Shown: one piece after another, positions 6,890-12,577 of the stretch
Position numbering within the stretch: position 1 is the first letter of the stretch
Layout: every line of letters starts with the position of its first letter
Assembly (NCBI GenBank): GCA_023301395.1
Contig: JALZUY010000296.1
Location: 1 to 12,577, forward strand
Origin: Nonlabens sp.
GTDB lineage: Bacteria; Bacteroidota; Bacteroidia; Flavobacteriales; Flavobacteriaceae
DNA length: 12,577 bases
Direction: 5' to 3'
Program-made: the position numbers and the translations under genes
Notes under the pieces: generated by a model
Told to the model about the DNA's origin: nothing
Databases searched by the model: none
The model's input: the letters and a program-made list of their open reading frames with translations, nothing else

Positions 6890-7693
6890 TTAAAGTTTAT
6901 AATGCTTCTTCAGCATGTTTTCATACCTTTTTTCAGGTAAAATCTTTTTAAGAACAATAGAAAACTTCTGTAAAAAGCTACCTACTTTGTAGTGAATTCC
7001 AGGTTTTTTTTCTTGAAGTATCTCGTGAATTTTATAGGCAACTTCCATTGGGTCGTTTCCATCATTCACGTGCTCGTCTATTAATTCCAATGTTTTAGAA
7101 TATCCTACTGCATAGTCACTTCCTTTTACAACCGGTGCGTGAAATCTACCTGCAGCAATGTTTGTTGCAAAATCACCTGGAGCCACATTACTAAAATGAA
7201 TGTTCAAATGCGCACATTCCATGCGATAAGCTTCAGTTACAATTTCTAGCGCTCCTTTACTAGCACTATAAATCCCTCGATACGGCAAGCCCATATAACC
7301 TGCAATACTTGTAATATTAATTATTCTACCTGATTGCCGTTTACGCATATGAGGTAAAACAGATTGTAAAACTCGTAATGGCCCATAAAAATTAGTATCC
7401 ATCGCTCCGTGAACTTCATCCATAGGAGTTTCTTCTACTGGACCCGTAATTCCAATTCCAGCATTATTGATAAGAATATCAATTTTAGATTCTTTTTCTA
7501 TTATTTGAGAAACGGCTTGATCTATTGAATTTGAATCTTTTACATCCATAGCCACAAGAGTGACTGGATTGTCTGGATAACGAGACGGATTTCTACTAGT
7601 TCCATACACTGTGTATCCTTTTTCTTTTAAATAAACGGCAATAGACTTCCCTATTCCACTAGAACCACCAGTAACCAGAACTATTTTACTCAT
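6890..7693 (-). CDS. Short-chain dehydrogenase/reductase (classical SDR)
   Basis: A 267-residue cytoplasmic NAD(P)-dependent oxidoreductase with a Rossmann fold. All classical SDR markers are present: the nucleotide-binding TGGSSGIG (residues 8-15), NNAG (76-79), Asn101, the catalytic Ser129 in ITSIAG, and the YxxxK pair Tyr142/Lys146. TSR at 32-34 after the second beta strand puts an Arg where NADP(H)-preferring members carry one, so NADP(H) is the likelier cofactor. The C-terminal 50 residues are basic and hydrophobic, as in SDRs that act on lipid-like substrates, but the substrate cannot be assigned. The ATG at 7693 is clear. The SRP RNA gene lies 50 nt upstream on the same strand with its own T-run, and hemJ follows downstream. 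Confidence 0.9.
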   Translation of the reverse strand: MSKIVLVTGGSSGIGKSIAVYLKEKGYTVYGTSRNPSRYPDNPVTLVAMDVKDSNSIDQAVSQIIEKESKIDILINNAGIGITGPVEETPMDEVHGAMDTNFYGPLRVLQSVLPHMRKRQSGRIINITSIAGYMGLPYRGIYSASKGALEIVTEAYRMECAHLNIHFSNVAPGDFATNIAAGRFHAPVVKGSDYAVGYSKTLELIDEHVNDGNDPMEVAYKIHEILQEKKPGIHYKVGSFLQKFSIVLKKILPEKRYENMLKKHYKL

Positions 7694-7742
7694 AACTATC
7701 TATTATTGAGATGATTAGATTTCGCTATTAGACACAAAAAAA

Positions 7743-7837
7743 GGCAAGCTACCTACATCACACTGCTACGACCGCTTACCTTTGCTGCGTTCCCGCCCTG
7801 GAGGAGTTCAACAGGAGCTAGTTGTGTAGGACTTGCC
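7743..7837 (-). ncRNA. ffs: Signal recognition particle RNA (4.5S type)
   Basis: The minus strand carries the conserved SRP domain IV hairpin. It reads CTCCAGGGCGGGAACGCAGC followed by AAAGGTAAGCGG, with the apical loop GGGAAC at 7794-7789 and the asymmetric internal loop side AGCA that binds Ffh. The ends pair (GGCAAG at 7837-7832 with CTTGCC at 7748-7743), giving a 95-nt RNA of the short bacterial type that lacks the Alu domain. Seven T residues (7742-7736) follow the closing stem, so the terminal helix may also serve as an intrinsic terminator. The RNA joins Ffh to target membrane and secreted proteins to FtsY. A matching promoter lies immediately upstream. Confidence 0.95.
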
Positions 7838-7842
7838 AGCTG

Positions 7843-7873
7843 CAAATATAATATGTTGTTTATGGTCTACAAA
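7843..7873 (-). promoter_or_regulatory. Bacteroidota-type promoter of the SRP RNA
   Basis: On the minus strand: TTTG at 7873-7870, a 19-nt spacer, then TATATTTG at 7850-7843. This is a perfect match to the Bacteroidota primary-sigma consensus (TTTG, about 19 nt, TAnnTTTG). The expected start, 5 to 7 nt downstream, coincides with the predicted 5' end of the SRP RNA at about 7837, which independently supports both calls. It lies in the 88-nt gap shared with the divergent glutaminyl cyclase gene. Confidence 0.8.
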
Positions 7874-7925
7874 GATTTTAAGCAAGCATTTTTATCATTA
7901 TATTTCGAGTTCTTAAAAACCATTT

Positions 7926-8975
7926 ATGAACTGGAAAAATGCCGCTATAATCTTACTAGCAATCACCTCATTTACAAGCTGTAAGAATGACATCGACACC
8001 TTTACTGATAATTATAGTTTAGAGATCACAAACCCAAAAAAATCTTACTCTAACTCAGATTCTGTCAATTTATCGGTGATTGATGACGCGCAAATGGGAA
8101 TAGATTCCGTATTATGGAGTATTAATGCCAGTAAAATTGAAGGTGAAATTAAAAAAACGCTTTCGCGAAAGCTAGAAAATCAACCTCTAGGGAAGTTAAC
8201 GATTGAGGCGCATATATTCAATGATGGGAAAATGGTCACTAAGTCGCAACATATTACTAGATATGCTACGACTAAGACTAAGGAATATCAATTTGAATTA
8301 ATAGCTACTTATCCACATAAAACAGAATCATATACTCAAGGACTTGAGTTTTATGGTGATTCTTTATATGAAAGCACGGGTCAGTATAGAGAAAGTGATT
8401 TAAGAATTACAAACGCTACAACTGGTGAGGTATCAAAAAAACTAGAACTTCCAGATCATATTTTTGCCGAAGGAATGACTATTATAAATAATAAAATATA
8501 CCAGCTATCATGGAAGGCTGGATATGGATTTGTTTATGATCTTGATCTGAATCGTATTGATGATTTTAAATATGGAAGAAGTCATGAAGGATGGGGACTT
8601 TGTAATGATGGAAAACATCTTTTCAAGAGTGATGGAACAGATAAAATTTGGAAAATTGACCCAATAACTTATGAGGAATTGAGTTATATACAAGTTGTTA
8701 CCTCTAAAAACAGTATTAGTAAAATCAATGAATTAGAATGGGTAAATGGTAAAATCTATGCAAACGTTTATCAAACAAACGGTATTATGATTATCAACCC
8801 AAATACAGGCGCTGTAGAAGGGATTATAGATTTAAAATCTTTAACAGCACAAATTCCTAGTGCAAATAAAGAAGATAATGTTCTTAATGGGATTGCATAC
8901 AGTCCTAAGACCGAAACTCTTTTTATTACTGGTAAAAGATGGGATAAAATGTTTGAAATTAAAATTAAGAAATAG
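7926..8975 (+). CDS. Glutaminyl-peptide cyclotransferase (plant/papain-type beta-propeller), lipoprotein
   Basis: A 349-residue protein with a lipoprotein signal peptide ending TSC (Cys19), an Ig-like beta segment at about 25-115, and a glutamine cyclotransferase propeller at about 120-349. Recognised family motifs include SYTQGLEFY (135-143), YESTGQY (148-154), FAEGM (180-184), EGWGL (221-225), FKSDGT (233-238), INELEWV (267-273), YANV (278-281), LNGIAY (320-325) and FITGKRWDKMFEI (333-345). The enzyme cyclises N-terminal Gln of peptides to pyroglutamate and releases ammonia, acting outside the cytoplasm on the membrane. It is the first gene of a three-gene operon. Its stop codon shares one base with the GTG of the thioesterase gene. 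A palindrome within codons 78-83 (LSRK region) adds a patch of unusual sequence between the Ig-like part and the propeller. Confidence 0.92.
   Translation: MNWKNAAIILLAITSFTSCKNDIDTFTDNYSLEITNPKKSYSNSDSVNLSVIDDAQMGIDSVLWSINASKIEGEIKKTLSRKLENQPLGKLTIEAHIFNDGKMVTKSQHITRYATTKTKEYQFELIATYPHKTESYTQGLEFYGDSLYESTGQYRESDLRITNATTGEVSKKLELPDHIFAEGMTIINNKIYQLSWKAGYGFVYDLDLNRIDDFKYGRSHEGWGLCNDGKHLFKSDGTDKIWKIDPITYEELSYIQVVTSKNSISKINELEWVNGKIYANVYQTNGIMIINPNTGAVEGIIDLKSLTAQIPSANKEDNVLNGIAYSPKTETLFITGKRWDKMFEIKIKK
8159..8172. repeat. 14-bp perfect palindrome GCTTTCGCGAAAGC
   Basis: A perfect 14-bp palindrome inside the glutaminyl cyclase gene, encoding the end of Thr-Leu-Ser-Arg-Lys-Leu (residues 78-83). 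I know this CGCTTTCGCGAAAGCG type as a frequent dispersed palindrome in flavobacterial genomes. It differs from the core at 3479-3490 by a T/C and A/G change that preserves pairing. It lies outside the conserved propeller domain, where an insertion would be tolerated. Confidence 0.6.
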
Positions 8976-9385
8976 TGATTACTGCAGATCTACCTATATA
9001 CACTATCACTAGAACGGTGAAAGGCGACGAGATTGATGATTTAAACCATGTGAATAATGTAGTTTATAATCAATGGGCAAATGAAATTGCCGTAGAGCAC
9101 TGGCTTAACGTGGGAACTGAGGCTTTAAAAAAGCAATTTGACTGGGTGATGCTTAAACATAACCTAGAGTATAAAGCAGCGGCAGTTCTGGGCGATACTA
9201 TTGAAATCAAAACTCAAGTAGGCCAAGCAACAAATGTAAAATACGAGCGTTTTATTGAAATATACAATGCCACAACTCAACAGTTACTCGTTAAGACCAA
9301 ATCTGTTTGGTGCGCGATAAACAAAAAAGGTAAACCCGTTAAAATCTCTCAAGAATTGAGAGATTTATTTGAAACTCTCACATGA
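8975..9385 (+). CDS. Acyl-CoA thioesterase-like protein (4HBT hotdog fold)
   Basis: A 136-residue soluble protein of the 4-hydroxybenzoyl-CoA thioesterase (hotdog) group. The signature is DDLNHVNNVVYNQWANEIAV (residues 21-40), where Asp22 is the usual catalytic acidic residue and the segment begins the central hotdog helix. Later strands such as YEAAAVLGDTIEI-type (here YKAAAVLGDTIEI) fit the fold. It should hydrolyse a thioester of CoA or carrier protein, but the acyl group is unknown. The start is GTG at 8975, which shares its first G with the TAG of the upstream gene. The next in-frame Met is residue 59, inside the fold, so GTG must be right. Its TGA overlaps the ATG of the next gene (ATGA, 9382-9385). 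Both overlaps mark one operon. Confidence 0.88.
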   Translation: MITADLPIYTITRTVKGDEIDDLNHVNNVVYNQWANEIAVEHWLNVGTEALKKQFDWVMLKHNLEYKAAAVLGDTIEIKTQVGQATNVKYERFIEIYNATTQQLLVKTKSVWCAINKKGKPVKISQELRDLFETLT

Positions 9386-10920
9386 AGAAGTATTTCCTAA
9401 TAATTCCTACTGTACTAATAACTATCATTTTTGCATCATGTAGAGATGATTTTGCTTTTTCTCAAAGTACCGGTGACTTAGTCTTTTCTCAAGACACTGT
9501 TTTCCTAGACACTGTTTTCACTAACATAGGATCTAGTACACGTACGTTTAAGGTCTACAATAATAGTAGTGATGATATAGTAATCCCTAGAGTAGCACTA
9601 GCTCAAGGTGAAAATTCAGACTATAGACTAGCCGTAGATGGTGTTCCTGGTAGAGTATTTGAAAATGTAGAATTACTTGCAAAGGATTCTCTATTTGTAT
9701 TTGTAGAAACAACTATTAATATAAACGATTTCTCAAATGGAGATGAATTCCTCTATACAGACACTGTGGAATTTGATAGCGGTGCAAATTCACAAAAAGT
9801 AGAATTAGTCACACTTGTTCAAGATGCTATATTTCTATTTCCTGCTCGTGATGCACAAGGTGTAGAAGAGACTCTTTTACTAGGCACTACTGATGATGGT
9901 GAGGAAATAAGGATTAATGGATTTGTACTGGATGATACAGAACTTAATCTCACAGCAGCAAAACCTTATGTCATTTATGGTTTTGCAGCAGTTCCAGCAA
10001 ACAAGACCTTAACTATAGAAGCTGGTGCACGATTACATTTTCATAATCAAAGTGGTATTATAGTAGCAAACGAAGGTAGTTTACAAGTCAATGGATTACC
10101 ATCAACGACTGATGCACTAGAAAACGAGGTGATTTTTGAAGGCGATCGCTTAGAACCTATATTTGCTGATGTTGCAGGACAATGGGGCGCGATATGGTTG
10201 ACTGATGGTAGTAAGAATAATGAATTCCATCATGCTACAATTAAAAATGCCAGTATAGGAATTATAATGGATAATAGTAATCCTACTTCAAATGGAGCAA
10301 CTCTTAAAATAGATAATACACAAATCTACAATAGTTCAAATTCAGGAATTATAGGAACGACAGGACATATTGAGGCAGAGAATTTAGTAATTAATAATTC
10401 TGGACAATCATCTTTAGTTTTAAGACTAGGTGGAGATTACACGTTCAACAACTGTACTATTGCAAATTACTGGAACAACAGTTTTAGACAAGATCCTACA
10501 CTTTTTATCTCAAACATAATTCCTAATACTAATCTTACTCAAGATTTAGTACAAGCCAGTTTTTCAAATTGTATCATCTATGGAGATCGAGATATTGAGT
10601 TCATTCTGGCAGATGATGGTATTTCTCAATTCAATTTTAGCTTTGATCATTCACTTCTTAAATTTGATGATCGTTTTGATGACTTTGCAGGTTTGACTAA
10701 TTATGATTTTTCCAATACTGGATTATATAATCTAGATATTTTTAATATAGACCCCATTTTTAACGATGAGGATAATAGCTTATTAGAAATAGACGATACT
10801 GGCGGAGCAAATGGAATCGCTGAGCCGTCAACAGCTACCGCAACAGATATTTTAAACAATACTCGTGGATCTTCACCAGATGCTGGAGCTTATGAGTCTC
10901 GTGACTTAACTGCTGGATAA
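9382..10920 (+). CDS. Large flavobacterial lipoprotein, probable right-handed beta-helix
   Basis: A 512-residue protein with a lipoprotein signal peptide (MKKYFLIIPTVLITIIFASC, Cys20). Residues 30-150 look like an Ig-like/ASPM-type beta domain (FTNIGSSTRTFKVYNNSSDD, typical of choice-of-anchor domains). From about 190 to 470 there are regular short strands rich in Asn, Ile and Gly (ATIKNASIGI, TLKIDNTQIYNSSNSGIIG, FNNCTIANYWNN), the pattern of a pectin-lyase-like parallel beta-helix. No catalytic residues stand out. It probably sits on the outer membrane surface and binds or processes a polymer, but this is inference. It is the last gene of the glutaminyl cyclase operon, with its ATG overlapping the thioesterase stop. 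Confidence 0.8.
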   Translation: MKKYFLIIPTVLITIIFASCRDDFAFSQSTGDLVFSQDTVFLDTVFTNIGSSTRTFKVYNNSSDDIVIPRVALAQGENSDYRLAVDGVPGRVFENVELLAKDSLFVFVETTININDFSNGDEFLYTDTVEFDSGANSQKVELVTLVQDAIFLFPARDAQGVEETLLLGTTDDGEEIRINGFVLDDTELNLTAAKPYVIYGFAAVPANKTLTIEAGARLHFHNQSGIIVANEGSLQVNGLPSTTDALENEVIFEGDRLEPIFADVAGQWGAIWLTDGSKNNEFHHATIKNASIGIIMDNSNPTSNGATLKIDNTQIYNSSNSGIIGTTGHIEAENLVINNSGQSSLVLRLGGDYTFNNCTIANYWNNSFRQDPTLFISNIIPNTNLTQDLVQASFSNCIIYGDRDIEFILADDGISQFNFSFDHSLLKFDDRFDDFAGLTNYDFSNTGLYNLDIFNIDPIFNDEDNSLLEIDDTGGANGIAEPSTATATDILNNTRGSSPDAGAYESRDLTAG

Positions 10921-11011
10921 CAGTTCTATTCTTAAATCATCGATTAAAAGCGTTTAATAGGTCAATAAAACAGCTTAAAAGCACTAATCCTCTCAAAATA
11001 TGTTAAACTTA

Positions 11012-11042
11012 TTGTGCAGATTAAAGTTAAACTATAGTTTTG
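11012..11042 (+). promoter_or_regulatory. Candidate promoter in the intergenic region
   Basis: TTG at 11012-11014, a 20-nt spacer, then TAGTTTTG at 11035-11042, an exact match to TAnnTTTG. The predicted start is near 11048. No plus-strand gene follows within the window, but a strong hairpin comes 45 nt later. Exact short matches arise by chance in AT-rich DNA, so this stands only as a candidate. Confidence 0.35.
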
Positions 11043-11092
11043 CTACATCTTAAATAGAAAAATATTTCTTTTCAAGATATTTAGAATTGATA

Positions 11093-11131
11093 AATGCCTG
11101 GTGAAGAACCCCTACATTCTTACCAGGCATT
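11093..11131. terminator. Strong hairpin, probable bidirectional terminator
   Basis: A perfect 10-nt inverted repeat (AATGCCTGGT at 11093-11102, ACCAGGCATT at 11122-11131) is extended after a single bulged G (11103) by AAGAA / TTCTT, leaving an 8-nt loop at 11109-11116, for 15 bp in total. On the plus strand it is followed by ATCTTTAAAAT, a weak U-tract. On the minus strand it is followed by TATCAATTC, which is weaker still. It could end transcription of the glutaminyl cyclase operon 170 nt upstream, of a small RNA from the promoter at 11012-11042, or of the minus-strand gene at 11287. Confidence 0.6.
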
Positions 11132-11286
11132 ATCTTTAAAATAAAATACCAAAACGGGATAGGCACAGAACTATTGATAATTTGCGTAAGTACCATAGTT
11201 AGTTACCCTAGACATATTAGAATCTTGCTCAGGGACTCTGGTCAACTATGTAGATAACGCATTTACTACATAAGGATAAAAAGTGC

Positions 11287-12577
11287 CTATTCCCAATCTG
11301 GCATTACTGCATTTATAAATAAATCTTCACGAGTATCTGCCATTGATAACTCTAGAGTTTGTATTAATGGAGCAGAATTGCCATCATTATCTTGGTTCAC
11401 ACATATTATTAAACCTTCCGTAGGTGAAAAACGAGCATCTAGATCGTTTGTCCCTATAGGTTTATTAAATGAAACATCCAGTTCTAGTAATGTCGCAAAC
11501 GTATATACAAACAACCTTGAATCTAGAACTCTATATGCAATGTTTTCAAATCCAGAAACATCTCTCGTATACAGGATCTTTGTATTATCAGCACTAAGGT
11601 TAATACTTCCTACTGCGCCAGAGATTCCTGTTATTACGGTTTCTACAATGGTTGCCTGCATATCTAGTACTAAAACTTCAACATTATATCCAGCAAAATC
11701 GTTAGTCTTGATAGCTACTCTTAGTTCATTAACATCAACTTCCGTTATTAGATTTCCGTTATTAGTTTGATAAAATTGGGTAAGACCAGCACCGCTAGGT
11801 TGAATAGTATATAATTTATCAAGAGATGGATAATAGATAAGTGCTCCATTTGAAGCCCATGAAATATCCACTTCTTCTAAATTAAAACCAGCCACAGCAA
11901 CCGTTGATGTCACTTGTTGCTGTTGAGAACCATCTAAGTTCATTATAAAAAGGTGAACAGCAGCTCCTACATTTCTTAAAAATGCCACTTTACCAGCTTG
12001 ACTATTCACTCTAGGTCTCCAGCTATTTGTACTAGATGTGGTAAGAGCGACTTCTGTACCATCATTATCACCACTATAAATGACATTATTACCATTTACT
12101 TTGCGCACAAATAAGAATCTATTAGTAGGAAAATCAGTGGTACTGAAAGAGAATATAGCGCTATTAATATCTTGATTTATTCCATCATTTGCTCTAACTT
12201 GCCATAGATAAGTTGTACCAAAGTCAACAGTCACATCAAGCATGGGCTCTGTTACATTTTCAAATAACTCTACCGTATTTGTAGATGTATTTCTTAATTC
12301 TACAGTAAAAGTAAGGTCATCACTTTCAGGATCAGTTGCGATCCATTCCAGTGTAACATTTGAAGCAACGTCAACCTCATTATCCACAGGAGTGACAAGA
12401 ACTGGAGTATCTGGAGCTCTATTATTTGCGGTTTCAATTTGTAATTCAAAGACGATCTCAACAGTTTGATCTACATCAACAGTTGCGCTTTCAAAATCTG
12501 TAAGAAACCCATCTTTTTCGGCTTGAACAGAGTACTGGCCGTTATCTAATTCAAATTCAAAGTTCCCATCAGCATCA
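11287..12577 (-). CDS. Multidomain extracellular protein, C-terminal part (regulatory-like, FN3-like and TolB-like propeller domains)
   Basis: The frame is open to the right edge, so the true start lies outside the window and 429 codons are visible. Apparent starts such as the GTG at 12387 are internal. In order: the end of a carboxypeptidase-regulatory-like domain (DADGNFEFELDNGQYSVQAE, first ~45 codons), a linker NRAPDTPVLVTPVD, an Ig/FN3-like domain (VTLEWIATDPESDDLTF ... TYLWQVRANDG), then a TolB/WD40-like propeller of short repeated strands (FLRNVGAAVHLFIMNLDGSQ, LSADNTKILYTRDVSG, ARFSPTEGLIICVNQDNDG) ending in ELSMADTREDLFINAVMPDWE. Such proteins are secreted or surface lipoproteins in flavobacteria. 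The propeller may bind another protein or a ligand. No enzyme motif is visible. It ends in a TAG or TAA-type stop at 11287, 156 nt before the hairpin at 11093-11131. Confidence 0.85.
   Translation of the reverse strand, partial: DADGNFEFELDNGQYSVQAEKDGFLTDFESATVDVDQTVEIVFELQIETANNRAPDTPVLVTPVDNEVDVASNVTLEWIATDPESDDLTFTVELRNTSTNTVELFENVTEPMLDVTVDFGTTYLWQVRANDGINQDINSAIFSFSTTDFPTNRFLFVRKVNGNNVIYSGDNDGTEVALTTSSTNSWRPRVNSQAGKVAFLRNVGAAVHLFIMNLDGSQQQQVTSTVAVAGFNLEEVDISWASNGALIYYPSLDKLYTIQPSGAGLTQFYQTNNGNLITEVDVNELRVAIKTNDFAGYNVEVLVLDMQATIVETVITGISGAVGSINLSADNTKILYTRDVSGFENIAYRVLDSRLFVYTFATLLELDVSFNKPIGTNDLDARFSPTEGLIICVNQDNDGNSAPLIQTLELSMADTREDLFINAVMPDWE

Larger units (their letters stand above)
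10921..11286. other. 366-nt gene-free region between convergent genes
   Basis: No frame in this gap gives a convincing protein. It holds a plus-strand promoter-like pair (11012-11042), a 15-bp hairpin (11093-11131) and a smaller inverted repeat TATGTAG / CTACATA (11247-11253 and 11266-11272) just after the stop of the minus-strand gene. The gap is longer than two convergent genes need for termination. The first 90 nt are AT-rich and featureless. Confidence 0.6.

Noticed and set aside
8508..8693. Minus-strand open frame of 61 codons within the glutaminyl cyclase gene
   Set aside because: It overlaps conserved propeller motifs on the other strand and has no start context or homology I recognise.
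11247..11272. TATGTAG / CTACATA inverted repeat as a terminator for the minus-strand gene
   Set aside because: Only 7 bp with a 12-nt loop and no following T-run; recorded in the intergenic entry but not called.
11171..11292. Minus-strand stretch reading VVNALST-stop-LTRVPEQDSNMSRVTNYG
   Set aside because: It looks protein-like in composition, but it is about 40 codons with an internal TAG, no start and no family I recognise; AT-rich DNA readily gives Asn/Tyr-rich readings.
11378..11770. Plus-strand open frame of 130 codons opposite the propeller protein
   Set aside because: The Ser/Thr/Val-rich product is a typical antisense reading of a beta-rich protein, with no independent support.
12242..12469. 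Plus-strand open frame of 75 codons near the right edge
   Set aside because: Antisense to the FN3-like domain, which is continuous and well supported on the minus strand.

Overview
The window is AT-rich DNA of a member of the Bacteroidota, most likely a marine Flavobacteriaceae. The evidence is the genus-typical lipoproteins with a Cys lipobox, secreted proteins that begin 'AQIGIN/AQIGVG' after the signal peptide, TTTG / TAnnTTTG promoters instead of the E. coli type, and the CGCGAAAGC-type palindromes common in flavobacterial genomes. I see no phage, IS element, CRISPR array or tRNA.

Layout. (1) 1-2387, minus strand: a tightly packed operon, DUF2891 lipoprotein -> Nramp-like transporter -> pxpA (5-oxoprolinase subunit A; only its first 22 codons are in the window). 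Both junctions overlap. The Nramp protein lacks most canonical metal ligands, and its coupling to pxpA suggests a role tied to 5-oxoproline or another organic substrate rather than manganese. (2) 2593-3462, plus: a sterol-desaturase / fatty-acid-hydroxylase family membrane enzyme, ending at a palindromic hairpin. (3) 3495-6068, minus: two tandem paralogous genes for secreted proteins, both broken. At least five lesions (three frameshifts, and three nonsense codons of which two fall at expected Trp codons) divide them into the fragments visible as separate ORFs. (4) 6251-7693, minus: hemJ (heme biosynthesis) and a classical short-chain dehydrogenase. (5) 7743-7837, minus: the signal recognition particle RNA (ffs) with a near-ideal Bacteroidota promoter. 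(6) 7926-10920, plus: a compact three-gene operon of a glutaminyl-peptide cyclotransferase lipoprotein, a hotdog-fold thioesterase and a large beta-helix-like lipoprotein. (7) 10921-11286: a gene-free stretch with a candidate promoter and a strong hairpin, possibly a small RNA. (8) 11287-12577, minus: the C-terminal part of a large extracellular protein with a carboxypeptidase-regulatory-like domain, an Ig/FN3-like domain and a TolB-like beta-propeller.

How it fits together. Most of the window is ordinary flavobacterial chromosome. The two points worth a second look are the Nramp-like/DUF2891/pxpA operon, where motif loss plus gene linkage argues for a reassigned transporter, and the tandem decayed paralogue pair, which shows conserved ends around a diverged middle. 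A glutaminyl cyclase (which makes pyroglutamyl N-termini) and a 5-oxoprolinase subunit (which breaks down free pyroglutamate) also lie within 8 kb of each other, but no shared regulation is visible.
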